Source of the DNA: DAOPJM01 sp964490325
GTDB lineage: Bacteria; Bacillota; Clostridia; Christensenellales; CAG-138
Direction: 5' to 3'
NCBI GenBank assembly: GCA_964490325.1
Contig: CAZBBX010000008.1
Location: 1 to 64,000 of the forward strand
DNA: 64,000 nucleotides
The notes below the pieces were generated by a model that worked only from the letters and a program-made list of their open reading frames with translations, ran no database searches and was not told where the DNA came from. Both the position numbers and the translations under genes were made by a program. Below are positions 1-8,155 of this stretch, one piece after another (the stretch's first letter is position 1; every line of letters starts with the position of its first letter).

Positions 1-1064
1 GCGGGATAGCCCTCCTCGCCCGGCATCTCCTCCAAGCGGCCGCTCATCTCGCGCAGGGCTTCCGCCCAGCGGGAGGTGGAGTCCGCCATGATGGCGACCT
101 TGTAGCCCATGTCGCGGAAGTATTCCGCAATGGTGATGCCTGTATAGATGGAAGCTTCACGCGCCGCAACGGGCATGTCCGAAGTGTTGGCGATCAGCAC
201 CGTGCGCTTCATCAGGGACAGTCCCGTGCGCGGATCCTTCAGCTCGGGGAACTCCATCAGAACATCGGTCATTTCGTTGCCGCGCTCGCCGCAGCCGACG
301 TAGACGATGATGTCCGCGTCCGCCCACTTGGCAAGCTGATGCTGCACAACGGTCTTGCCGCTGCCGAAGGGACCCGGCACCGCCGCCACGCCGCCCTTTG
401 CCACGGGGAACAGGGTGTCGATAACGCGCTGTCCCGTGATCATCGGTTCGCTCGGCGCGACCTTTTCCGCGTAGGGACGACCCCTGCGGACAGGCCATTT
501 TTGCAGCATGGGCAGCTCGACGAGCTTGCCGTCGGCTGTTTCAAGCTTTGCAATGGGCGTGACGATGTTCGCCTCGCCCGCGTAGATCCATGTGACTGTG
601 CCGCTGACGTTCGGCGGCACCATGACGCGATGCAGCACGGCCTCGGTCTCGCGTACCGTGCCCAGTACATCGCCGCCAACGAGCTTGTCGCCCACCTTGG
701 CGACCGGCTCGAACGCCCACAGTTTTTCGTGATCCAACGCGTCCACCATGATGCCGCGGGTGATGCGGTCGCCCGCCTGCTCGCGGATCTTTTCGAGCGG
801 ACGCTGAATGCCGTCGTAGATGGATTCGATCAGCCCCGGCGCCAGTTCCACGGACAGCGGCGCACCCGTGCTCTCGACGGGCTCGCCCGGGCCGATGCCC
901 GTCGTGTTCTCGTAGACCTGAATGGACGCCCGTTCGCCGCGCAGCTCGATGACCTCGCCGATCAGACGCTTTTCGGACACGCGCACCACGTCGTAAAGCT
1001 GTACGTCGCCCATGCCGTCCGCCGTGATGAGGGGGCCCGATACCTTTATGATAGTCCCTTGCAT
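1..1064 (-). CDS. atpA: V/A-type ATP synthase subunit A (catalytic), partial
   Basis: Catalytic nucleotide-binding subunit of the V1/A1 head, which couples ATP hydrolysis or synthesis to ion flow through the membrane rotor. About 354 codons are present, from an ATG at 1064; the C-terminal part lies beyond the window edge. The beta-barrel N-domain is followed by the non-homologous insert typical of V/A-type A subunits (about residues 115-190), then the P-loop GPFGSGKT (231-238) and the GERGNEM motif (259-265). It is the last gene visible in a minus-strand operon; B and D would be expected next. The start lies 16 bp after the atpF stop. The insert excludes an F-type beta subunit. Confidence 0.97.
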   Translation of the reverse strand, partial: MQGTIIKVSGPLITADGMGDVQLYDVVRVSEKRLIGEVIELRGERASIQVYENTTGIGPGEPVESTGAPLSVELAPGLIESIYDGIQRPLEKIREQAGDRITRGIMVDALDHEKLWAFEPVAKVGDKLVGGDVLGTVRETEAVLHRVMVPPNVSGTVTWIYAGEANIVTPIAKLETADGKLVELPMLQKWPVRRGRPYAEKVAPSEPMITGQRVIDTLFPVAKGGVAAVPGPFGSGKTVVQHQLAKWADADIIVYVGCGERGNEMTDVLMEFPELKDPRTGLSLMKRTVLIANTSDMPVAAREASIYTGITIAEYFRDMGYKVAIMADSTSRWAEALREMSGRLEEMPGEEGYP

Positions 1065-1080
1065 AGTTCGTCCTCTCCTG

Positions 1081-1401
1081 TTATGGTTCGTTGAATAGAA
1101 TGTCGACGCCGACCGCCTTTTCGACGTTCTGCTTGAGCGCCTGCATCCCCACGCCCTTGGCGCCCAGCGCGTCGGGAATGGGTACGACGGCGGGATACGG
1201 CTCGGCCGCGAAGGCCTTGATGGACTCCGCGCAGGCGGGATACAGCGTTTCGGTCAGGTATATGACGGCATAGCCCTCACGCCCCAAGCGATGCAGCAGC
1301 ATGTTGGCCTTCTCCCCGTTCGTTTCGCAGTACACGTCGATGCCGACCGCCTTGAACAGCAGTACGGAGTCGCGGTCGCCGATGACGGCGCACTTAGCCA
1401 T
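1081..1401 (-). CDS. atpF: V/A-type ATP synthase subunit F
   Basis: Small central-stalk subunit that binds the rotor axle in the V1/A1 head. It is 106 residues, the normal family length, with the expected Rossmann-like N-terminus (MAKCAVIGDRDSVLLFKAVG) and a C-terminal segment rich in hydrophobic and charged residues. Its ATG at 1401 overlaps the end of subunit C by 8 bp, indicating translational coupling. Note that F here means V-type F (NtpG/AhaF); it is unrelated to the b subunit that bears the same symbol in F-type operons. Confidence 0.95.
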   Translation of the reverse strand: MAKCAVIGDRDSVLLFKAVGIDVYCETNGEKANMLLHRLGREGYAVIYLTETLYPACAESIKAFAAEPYPAVVPIPDALGAKGVGMQALKQNVEKAVGVDILFNEP

Positions 1402-2377
1402 ACAGCTTCACCAGCCTTTCCGTGATGACCGAGTCGCTAAGGCCGTTGCGCTTGGCGGTCAGAACCAGCCGCACCGCCTTGGCCTCGCGCTGCTTGGCCA
1501 GATAGTAGCCCACCAGCGGGTACAGGCTCTCCGTGTCGTGGCGTCTTTCGTTGACCAGCGACAGCAGGTAGTCGTCCCGCGCCTTTTCGACCGCGCCGAT
1601 GTTGCCTGTGCGATCCATCTCGTTGAGCCCCGTCAGCAGCGCCCTTCTGCACACGCTCTGATCGAGTATGCGCATAAGCCCCTCCTCCGACAGCTCGTAG
1701 CAGTCCAAAAGGCTCTTGTGCGTGATGCCGCCCTCGGGCAGCAGGAGCTTGCTGAGCGTATCGCGATCCGCTCCCATGGCGCGCAGCCGCAGGAAGGTCA
1801 GCACGTTGTCGAAATCCGCCTCGGCCGCGAAGTAGCGATACATCAGGGGCGAAGCCTTGGTCTCGTTGAGCGCCCACCGCAGGTAGGCCGCGTCCAGCGA
1901 GATGCTGATCCACTGGGGATCCACCCGCAGCTCCAGCTCCTTTTCCAATTTTTTGAGCGCCTGCGCCAGCTCGTCGGGCAGGGAGCGATAGTCCCGCTCC
2001 CGCACGAAGCGCGTCAGCTCGTCGGCGCTGTACAGTCCGCCCGTTACCGCAAGCGGGGTCTGCTCGTCCAAGAGGCGCTGCTTTAAAAGCAGCTTGAGCG
2101 CCTGCACATCCTCCCGAAGGAGCAGCAGGTCGGTCAGCTTGGGTTCGGGCGAAAGATCGCGGATCTCACGCCGCGCCGCCGTCAGCTCACGGGCAATGAG
2201 CGCTTCCGCGTCAGGCTCCGTCGTGTCGGTCAGACCGCCGTAGCGCCGATCCTGCAGGATGCGCAATGCGTCCGCAAGGCTGCTTTCCGCCATGCGCCGC
2301 ACCGTCTGCTCATCCAGCAGGCGCTTGGATAGAGCGCTCAGCCGCGAGCAGGCATAGACATAGCTGCCGTTCGTCAC
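1394..2377 (-). CDS. atpC: V/A-type ATP synthase subunit C
   Basis: Adaptor (NtpC/AhaC/subunit d family) that joins the central stalk to the membrane K ring. The 327-residue, almost entirely helical protein opens with a Y-AxxR-LS segment, as family members do. The start is GTG at 2377, supported by a GGAGGTGGAGG ribosome-binding site directly upstream; no ATG has comparable support. A GC-rich inverted repeat (2398-2419) lies between this gene and atpE and could tune stoichiometry within the transcript. The product is in the same operon and orientation as the other V-type subunits. Confidence 0.93.
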   Translation of the reverse strand: MTNGSYVYACSRLSALSKRLLDEQTVRRMAESSLADALRILQDRRYGGLTDTTEPDAEALIARELTAARREIRDLSPEPKLTDLLLLREDVQALKLLLKQRLLDEQTPLAVTGGLYSADELTRFVRERDYRSLPDELAQALKKLEKELELRVDPQWISISLDAAYLRWALNETKASPLMYRYFAAEADFDNVLTFLRLRAMGADRDTLSKLLLPEGGITHKSLLDCYELSEEGLMRILDQSVCRRALLTGLNEMDRTGNIGAVEKARDDYLLSLVNERRHDTESLYPLVGYYLAKQREAKAVRLVLTAKRNGLSDSVITERLVKLYG

Positions 2378-2397
2378 GCCTCCACCTCCGTCCTGCC

Positions 2398-2419
2398 CTG
2401 CGGCACGCTTGCGCCGCAG
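2398..2419 (-). other. Intercistronic hairpin between atpE and atpC
   Basis: Inverted repeat CTGCGGC / GCCGCAG with an 8-nt loop in the 70-bp gap between subunits E and C. No T-run follows, so it is more likely an RNA processing or stability element than a terminator. Confidence 0.5.
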
Positions 2420-2447
2420 GAGGTTGTTGTCGTTTTTGTCCTCATGC

Positions 2448-3026
2448 TCATGCGAACAGGAGCTGTGCCGCGCCCGATTCCTCGCGCTCGCGCAGCAGCG
2501 TCATCAGCGCGTGAAAGGAGCAGTCCTTCTCGTAGCCGTCGCCCACGACCAGAAATCCGCCCGTGATGAGGGCGTCCGCCTCGTCCATGTGCGCGGCAAA
2601 GGGCAGCTTTGTGAGCATACCCGCGAGCGCCTCGCGATCCGCCTTGGCGGGACGGATCCCGCAGTTCGGCTCGGCCTCCGCAAGCAGCAGTTTACTAAGG
2701 ATGTTCCCGCGCTTCTCTTTGGGCAGGGCGATGAGCGCCTGCTCCGCCTCCAAAAAGGCCGCGTCCAAACGTTCCCGCTTGGCCGCCAGAGCCGCCTTGC
2801 GTCCGTCCAGCTCGGCACGGGTGCGACAGCCGTCGATCACGCCGCTCACAGCCTTTGTTCGCTTGTCCGCCGCCTCCAAGCGCAGCGCGGCAAGCTTCTT
2901 GTCGCGCTCCGAAAGGACGGCTGCGATCTGCAGGTCGGCTTCCGCCTGCACCTTGGCCGCGTCGGCGCGTGCGTCGGATAGGATGCGTTCGATCAGAACG
3001 TCCGCCTGTTGCTTTACCGCTTCCAT
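2448..3026 (-). CDS. atpE: V/A-type ATP synthase subunit E (peripheral stalk)
   Basis: Peripheral-stalk subunit. The 192-residue protein has a long Ala/Glu/Arg/Lys-rich N-terminal helix (about residues 1-100) typical of a right-handed coiled coil with subunit H, followed by a compact C-terminal domain that caps the V1 head. Start at ATG 3026, 9 bp after the subunit K stop. It lies between K and C, the usual V-type operon order. Sequence identity across this family is low, so the call rests on length, helix composition and position. Confidence 0.9.
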   Translation of the reverse strand: MEAVKQQADVLIERILSDARADAAKVQAEADLQIAAVLSERDKKLAALRLEAADKRTKAVSGVIDGCRTRAELDGRKAALAAKRERLDAAFLEAEQALIALPKEKRGNILSKLLLAEAEPNCGIRPAKADREALAGMLTKLPFAAHMDEADALITGGFLVVGDGYEKDCSFHALMTLLREREESGAAQLLFA

Positions 3027-3035
3027 GGTGTTTCC

Positions 3036-3512
3036 TTACGCCATGACGTTGAGCACCAGCAGGATGGAGATCAGCAGGGAGAACACCGCGTAGGTCTCGA
3101 CCATGATCGTCATCAGGATGCCCTTGCCGCTTTCCTCAGGCTTCTTGGCCGTCATGTTGATGGCGGCGCAGGCAGTCTTGCCCTGATAGATGGCGCTCAG
3201 CAGGCCGCCGAAGGCCATGGGCAGCGCGGCAAACACAAAGCGCCAGCCCTGTGCCACGCTGACGGCGACTTCACCGCCCAGCAGGCCCGTCTGCGTTGCA
3301 ATGACGAACGCCACCAGCAGACCGTAGATGCCTTGGGTGCCGGGCAGAAGCTGCAGCACCAGGCAGGAGCCGAAGCGATCGGGATCCTCCGACACGACGC
3401 CTGCGCAGGCCTGACCCGCTTTACCAACGCCAATGGCGCTGCCGATGCCCGCCAGCGCGGCCGACAGGGCTGCCGCCAAGGTTGCCAGGACTTGTCCCAA
3501 TTCCATTTCCAT
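3036..3512 (-). CDS. ntpK: V-type ATP synthase proteolipid subunit K
   Basis: Membrane rotor ring subunit. At 158 residues it is a duplicated hairpin with four transmembrane helices, the V-type size rather than the 70-90 residues of F-type c. Residues corresponding to the known Na+ site of Enterococcus hirae NtpK can be read: T59-Q60 (in PGTQGIYG), Q110 (AIYQGK) and E139 (MVETYA). Only the second hairpin carries the carboxylate; the first has Gln. By analogy this suggests a sodium-coupled rotor, which is inference. Good Shine-Dalgarno AGGAGG precedes ATG 3512. Confidence 0.95.
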   Translation of the reverse strand: MEMELGQVLATLAAALSAALAGIGSAIGVGKAGQACAGVVSEDPDRFGSCLVLQLLPGTQGIYGLLVAFVIATQTGLLGGEVAVSVAQGWRFVFAALPMAFGGLLSAIYQGKTACAAINMTAKKPEESGKGILMTIMVETYAVFSLLISILLVLNVMA

Positions 3513-3570
3513 ACTTGATTTTCCTCCTAATCGTTGTCTTTTTTTCGTTTATTCTTTGTTGTCGTTCAAC

Positions 3571-5490
3571 TTATTTTTCAACGACGCTGTGCTTGGTGCG
3601 GTAGGCCAACGGCTTGAAGGGTCGTCCGCCTGCCTCGTAGAATTTTCCGTAGAACTCGACGTACTGGAGTCTTGCGCAGTGGACGAAGGCGCCCAGTGTG
3701 TTGATGCTCAGATTGAACAGGTGCAGCACGACAAGCAGCGCGCAGGCAAGGATGAAGCCCACAACGCCCATCACGCCCGAGCCGCCCATCAGCATCCCGC
3801 AGATGTCGTTGAACACCGACGCGATGACGCCTGTTGCAATGCCCAACGCGAACAGACGCGCATAGCTGAGCACATCGGAAAGGATGCTCGTCACATCGTA
3901 CAGGCCGCCAAGACCTGACACCACGCGCTTGATGGGGTTGCGCTTTGCCCTTGCCTTGAAGAACACGATGAAGAACGCGCCCAAGCTCGCCGCGGCAAGT
4001 CCGATGGTGCTGATGACAGCAGGCAGTCCCGCCGCAAAGGAGGGCAGGGCAAACGCGATGAGTCCAAGGATGATGAGTATCCAGCTCACGTTGTCGAACA
4101 GGGCGCTCTGCCAGTCGTGCCGCTTGAGGCACATGCCGATGCGGATGCAGTACCCGCAGAGCATGTGTACAATGCCCAGCGCAAAGCAGATGATGAGCAT
4201 TTGGATGGGTTCGTCCAAGGGGTTCATGATGAGCGGGAAAACGCCCGCCGTGCCAAAGATGTTGTTGAAATCTACGCCGAAGAAGGTGCCGATCAGCACG
4301 CCCCACACGATGGTGGACAGGCCGCCGTAAAACAGCACCCGCGCAATGCCGCCGCTCATGCCCGTGGGCTTTTTGAGCTTGATGTAGATCGCCGTACCCA
4401 GCACCAGCAGCAGGCCGTAGCCCGTGTCGGACAGCATCATGCCAAACAGCAGGATGTACCACGGCGCCATAAAGGGCGTGGCGTCGATGCCTCGCGGGTC
4501 GGGCTTGGAGTAGAGGTCGTTGACCGCCTCGAAGGGGGTGTTGAAGACGTTGTTCTGCACGACCGAGGGCGGGGTCTCGTCCTCCGTGGGGTCGCGGAAC
4601 GCCAGATAGTAGGCGGGCGTGACGGCGCCTATCGCCTTTTCCACCTTGTCCGTGTCGTCGCCGCGCAGCCAGCCCTCCATTGCAAAGGTAGCCGTGGTGT
4701 GCGCGACCTTGCAGGCGGCCTGCTCACGGGCGCATTCGATGCGGCTTGCGTCCTCGCCGTTCTCCAGTGTGGGCAGCACGGCTGCACGCTCCGCCAGAGC
4801 CTTTGCGATGCTGTCCAGCTCCGCGTTGATCTCCGCTAAGCGCGTCTCCAAGCGCAGCGAGGCCGCCGCGGGCGTTCCGTTGAGCTTGGGGAAGACCACA
4901 TCCTGCCAATCGATGGATTTGAAGAACACGTTGGCGGCGCGCACGTCGCTTTCGTGACAGCAGACCAAGGCGGCGATGGTCGAGCCTTCGCAGTAGGTCT
5001 CCGTTACCAAAAAGTCTGTTTCCCGCAGCCGATCGATGTCGCGCACGGAGACCAACCCCAAAAAGTAGTGGACGGCGGGGCTGTTTTTGACGCTCTCCAT
5101 GGGCTTTTTGAAATCCAGCCACGGACGCAGCGCATCCAAGGTGGAGCGGGATTTTTCGTACTCCGCGTTCAAGGCGGAGCGGCGCTCGCTCAGCTGACGG
5201 ATCTCGTCGCTTGCGGCCTTTGCCGCCGCCTCGGCGGAGAGCAGCGCCTCATGCGTCTCGCGGCGCAGGGGCGTGAGCATACCCGCTTTCTTGGCATAGG
5301 CGCGCACGGCGCTCTGTGAGGCGGCAAGCTCGGACACCCGCGCCTCGGCAGCCTCCAAGGCGGGGCTTTTTTGCTCCCCCTCGTTGAGGCTGACAGGCTC
5401 GACCGCCCCCGTGTCCTGCAGGGCACGAAGGATGGCGTCCTCGTCGCTCGTGAGCGCCACCAGCGTCAGGCGCTTCATCGGAACGATCAT
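3571..5490 (-). CDS. ntpI: V/A-type ATP synthase subunit I (a-subunit homologue)
   Basis: Stator membrane subunit that provides the ion half-channels beside the K ring. The 639-residue protein has a soluble, coiled-coil-rich N-terminal half (about 1-330) and a C-terminal half with about seven to eight hydrophobic helices, the family architecture. The membrane part starts near the FMAPWYILLFGMMLSD segment and includes an arginine-containing helix (SYARLFALG) that resembles the conserved stator arginine region. Start ATG 5490 overlaps the subunit H stop as ATGA, showing tight coupling. Confidence 0.95.
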   Translation of the reverse strand: MIVPMKRLTLVALTSDEDAILRALQDTGAVEPVSLNEGEQKSPALEAAEARVSELAASQSAVRAYAKKAGMLTPLRRETHEALLSAEAAAKAASDEIRQLSERRSALNAEYEKSRSTLDALRPWLDFKKPMESVKNSPAVHYFLGLVSVRDIDRLRETDFLVTETYCEGSTIAALVCCHESDVRAANVFFKSIDWQDVVFPKLNGTPAAASLRLETRLAEINAELDSIAKALAERAAVLPTLENGEDASRIECAREQAACKVAHTTATFAMEGWLRGDDTDKVEKAIGAVTPAYYLAFRDPTEDETPPSVVQNNVFNTPFEAVNDLYSKPDPRGIDATPFMAPWYILLFGMMLSDTGYGLLLVLGTAIYIKLKKPTGMSGGIARVLFYGGLSTIVWGVLIGTFFGVDFNNIFGTAGVFPLIMNPLDEPIQMLIICFALGIVHMLCGYCIRIGMCLKRHDWQSALFDNVSWILIILGLIAFALPSFAAGLPAVISTIGLAAASLGAFFIVFFKARAKRNPIKRVVSGLGGLYDVTSILSDVLSYARLFALGIATGVIASVFNDICGMLMGGSGVMGVVGFILACALLVVLHLFNLSINTLGAFVHCARLQYVEFYGKFYEAGGRPFKPLAYRTKHSVVEK

Positions 5491-5801
5491 AGCTGTGCTT
5501 CCACCCTTTCCATTAGATACGCCACCGCCTCGGCGGTATGAGCGTCTGCGGCGGCAAGCTGCCGCGTGGTCTGTTCGGCTTGCTCCTTTGCGACCTTGGC
5601 CGCCAAGCTCTCGCCTTCTTCAGCGGCCTTGGCAAGCGCCTCCTTCGTGGCGGCGCGCTCCGCGTCTCCCGCCAAGGAAAGGGACGTCTCCGCGTCCTGC
5701 TTGGCTTGTGCGATGCGCTCCCGCGAATTGGCTTCGGCCTCGCGGCGGATGGCCTCCGCTTCGCTTTCGGCGGCCGCGATCCTGTCCATGATCTGTTCCA
5801 T
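5487..5801 (-). CDS. V/A-type ATP synthase subunit H/G (peripheral stalk coiled coil)
   Basis: Probable partner of subunit E in the peripheral stalk. The 104-residue product from ATG 5801 is one long Ala/Glu/Arg coiled coil with an R-E-A-E-A pattern, as in AhaH/NtpF-type proteins. The frame is open upstream to 5888, but the ATG at 5801 has the strong site GGGGAGGAA 5 nt before it, so it is the likely start. It is the first gene of the ATP synthase operon. Composition makes homology hard to prove; position is the main support. Confidence 0.8.
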   Translation of the reverse strand: MEQIMDRIAAAESEAEAIRREAEANSRERIAQAKQDAETSLSLAGDAERAATKEALAKAAEEGESLAAKVAKEQAEQTTRQLAAADAHTAEAVAYLMERVEAQL

Positions 5802-5843
5802 CCGTTCCTCCCCGACGCGCAAGGCGCGCCGTTCTTCACTGCG

Positions 5844-5873
5844 TTTTATGTATCTTACCCGCGAACGCTTGTC
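5844..5873 (-). promoter_or_regulatory. Candidate promoter of the V-type ATP synthase operon
   Basis: On the minus strand, TTGCGG and TAAGAT separated by 18 bp lie in the 107-bp gap between upp and the first ATP synthase gene. The -35 is imperfect. Read-through from upp is also possible. Confidence 0.4.
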
Positions 5874-5908
5874 CCCCGCAAGGGGCAAAACGTCCGTCTT
5901 GCGTAATT

Positions 5909-6538
5909 TTACTTGGTTCCGAACAGGCGGTCGCCCGCATCGCCCAAGCCCGGCACGATGTAGCCGTGCTCGTTGAGCTTTTCGTCAACGTCCGCAACGT
6001 AGATGTCCACGTCCGGATGCGCCTGCTGCATGGCCCGAAGTCCTTCGGGGCAGCCCAGCAGACACACGAAGCGGATGCTGTTGGAGCCGTGCTGCTTGAC
6101 AAGGCGGGTCGCCTCGATGGCGGAGTTGCCCGTTGCCAGCATGGGATCGACAATGATGGTCTCGCGCTCGGCGATGTCCTGCGGGAGCTTGCAGTAGTAA
6201 CCCGTGGGACGCAGGGTGTCGGGGTTGCGGTACAGACCGATATGCCCCATCTTGGCGTTGGGAATGAGGTTCATCATGCCGTCCGCCATGCCCAAGCCTG
6301 CGCGCAGGATGGGGACGATGGCGATCTTTTCGTTCGCCAGCACCTTCACCGTGGCTGTCGCGATGGGCGTTTCAACGGTGGACTCCACCAAGGGCAGGTT
6401 GCGCGTCACTTCGTAGCCCATCAGCATGGCAAGCTCGCCTACCAGCTCGCGGAAGGCCTTTGTACCGGTCTCCTTGTCCCGAAGGTGTGCCATCTTGTTC
6501 TGTACCAGTGGGTGATCGATCCGTATGACTTGGCTCAT
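5909..6538 (-). CDS. upp: Uracil phosphoribosyltransferase
   Basis: Salvages uracil: uracil + PRPP to UMP. The protein is 209 residues, the standard family length, with the PRPP-binding loop DPMLATGNSA (131-140) and the uracil-binding C-terminal region around PGLGDAGDR. Start ATG 6538 lies 9 bp downstream of rpiB, so the two are co-transcribed. The gene directly precedes the ATP synthase operon, as in Bacillus subtilis, where however the ATP synthase is F-type. Confidence 0.98.
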   Translation of the reverse strand: MSQVIRIDHPLVQNKMAHLRDKETGTKAFRELVGELAMLMGYEVTRNLPLVESTVETPIATATVKVLANEKIAIVPILRAGLGMADGMMNLIPNAKMGHIGLYRNPDTLRPTGYYCKLPQDIAERETIIVDPMLATGNSAIEATRLVKQHGSNSIRFVCLLGCPEGLRAMQQAHPDVDIYVADVDEKLNEHGYIVPGLGDAGDRLFGTK

Positions 6539-6547
6539 GTTCTTCGT

Positions 6548-6994
6548 TTACCCCCTTTTTTCGTCGTATGCGTTGATCTTGTTCACGCGGCGCGCATGGC
6601 GGCCGCCCTCGAACGCGGTCTCTAAAAAGATGTTGCAAAGCTCCTTTGCCATGGGTGCGGTGGTGATGTTCGCGCCCAGCGCCAGCACGTTCGCGTCGTT
6701 GTGCAGGCGGCAGTACCGCGCCATGGTCTCGTTGGTGCAGAGCGCGCAGCGCACGCCCTTGACCTTGTTGGCCGCAATGGAGATGCCCACGCCTGTGGTG
6801 CAGATCACGATCCCGCGCTCCGCCTTGCCTGCGGCGACCGCCTCGCCCACGGCAAAGCCGTAGTCGGGATAGTCCACGCTGCTCGTGTCGCAGCAGCCAA
6901 GATCCGTGACCGCCTGTCCCCGCTCCGTCAGGTATGCTTTGAGCGTTTCCTTGAGGGCATACCCGCCGTGATCGCAGCCGATCGCTATTGTCAT
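6548..6994 (-). CDS. rpiB: Ribose-5-phosphate isomerase B
   Basis: Interconverts ribose 5-phosphate and ribulose 5-phosphate. The 148-residue RpiB/LacAB-family protein shows DHGG (8-11) for phosphate or substrate binding and the catalytic-cysteine loop CTTGVG (65-70), which separates RpiB (Cys) from the LacA type. HNDANVL and the C-terminal R-H-ARRV-KI segment also match. Start ATG 6994 has the site AAGGAGG. A good promoter lies upstream at 7043-7071. The product also links to the sugar-acid pathways elsewhere in the window only in a general way. Confidence 0.96.
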   Translation of the reverse strand: MTIAIGCDHGGYALKETLKAYLTERGQAVTDLGCCDTSSVDYPDYGFAVGEAVAAGKAERGIVICTTGVGISIAANKVKGVRCALCTNETMARYCRLHNDANVLALGANITTAPMAKELCNIFLETAFEGGRHARRVNKINAYDEKRG

Positions 6995-7042
6995 AGTGCC
7001 TCCTTGCCGATGAAAAAGCGCTCGCTTTCTTCATCATTCTTC

Positions 7043-7071
7043 ATTGTACATGATTCCCCCGCGTTTGTACA
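7043..7071 (-). promoter_or_regulatory. Promoter for rpiB-upp
   Basis: Minus-strand TGTACA (7066-7071) and TACAAT (7043-7048) separated by exactly 17 bp, about 50 bp upstream of the rpiB start. This makes rpiB the head of a transcription unit separate from tsaC. Confidence 0.6.
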
Positions 7072-7109
7072 GGAAAATCCTGCATTTTTATTCAGAAATT
7101 TATGCGGCT

Positions 7110-8153
7110 TCAGACCCGCTCCGCTCGGAAGCCCGCAGCCCGCAAAAGTCTGTTCATAAAGGCCAGTCCCTCGTCGTCAGGCTCCACGCCCTCGGCAAAG
7201 ATGAGGTCCACGCCCTCGTCGTCCAGCTCCCGCAGGGCGGAAAACAGTCCCGCGCAGAGCGTTACAGGCTGGTTTCGGTCGCCCAGTACGATCACATGCC
7301 GTCCGCGATAGAAGCCCTGCGTCTGCTTGGTGGCGGCGATGGCAGGCGTTCTGCCCGCGTCCTCCGCCTCGCGATACAGGAAAAGGATGCGCTTGGCTGC
7401 CGCACGGGGCTCCCCCGTGACGACCAGTACCTCCGCCTTGGGCGCGTAATGCTTGTACTTCATGCCGGGAGAGGCCGCCACCGCGCCCTCCTTCATGGGG
7501 GCAAGCACGCTGTCCGCCAGACGCACGGGGCCGATCACCGCCTCGAGCATCTCCCGCGTGACGGCGCCGGGGCGCAGGATCACGGGTCCGCCCACCAAGG
7601 ACAAAACCGTGCTTTCCACCCCGTAGCGGCAGGGTCCGCCGTCCAAGATGAGCGGAATGCGGCCGTCCATGTCGGCAAGGACGTGCTTGGCGGTCGTGGG
7701 CGAGGGTCGTCCCGACAGGTTGGCGCTGGGCGCAGCGATGGGTACGCCCGCTTTGCGGATCAACAGCCTTGCCGTCTTGTCGAGCGGCATCCGCACCGCC
7801 ACCGTGTCCAGTCCCGCCGTCACCGCGTCGGGTACGCGGTCGCTGCGGTTGAAGATCAGGGTCAGCGGCCCCGGCCAAAATGCGTTTGCCAAGGTGTCGG
7901 CAAGCTTGGGCACATGCGCCCACAGCTCCTTGAGGTCGCTCTTTTTGGAGATGTGCAGGATGAGCGGGTTGTCGGCGGGGCGACCCTTGGCGGCAAAAAT
8001 GCTGCGCACCGCCTCCTCGTCAAAGCCGTTTGCGCCCAAGCCGTACACGGTCTCCGTGGGAAACGCCACCAGCTGTCCTGCGCGGATCAGCTCCGCGCCC
8101 AGCGAAGTCCCTGCCTCCTCCATCGAAACGGCCGACACTACCCGCGTGAGCAT
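7110..8153 (-). CDS. tsaC: L-threonylcarbamoyladenylate synthase (Sua5/YwlC type)
   Basis: Makes threonylcarbamoyl-AMP from threonine, bicarbonate and ATP for the t6A37 modification of ANN-decoding tRNAs. The 347-residue protein is the long Sua5 form: a YrdC domain (about 10-200, with FPTETVYGLGAN and the SANLSGRPSPTT segment) plus a C-terminal SUA5 domain after the KYKHYAPKA linker. ATG 8153 follows the prfA stop by 2 bp, so it belongs to the yqhQ-prmC-prfA-tsaC operon. Synteny with ywlC near prfA in Bacillus supports the call. Confidence 0.97.
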   Translation of the reverse strand: MLTRVVSAVSMEEAGTSLGAELIRAGQLVAFPTETVYGLGANGFDEEAVRSIFAAKGRPADNPLILHISKKSDLKELWAHVPKLADTLANAFWPGPLTLIFNRSDRVPDAVTAGLDTVAVRMPLDKTARLLIRKAGVPIAAPSANLSGRPSPTTAKHVLADMDGRIPLILDGGPCRYGVESTVLSLVGGPVILRPGAVTREMLEAVIGPVRLADSVLAPMKEGAVAASPGMKYKHYAPKAEVLVVTGEPRAAAKRILFLYREAEDAGRTPAIAATKQTQGFYRGRHVIVLGDRNQPVTLCAGLFSALRELDDEGVDLIFAEGVEPDDEGLAFMNRLLRAAGFRAERV

Positions 8154-8155
8154 GC

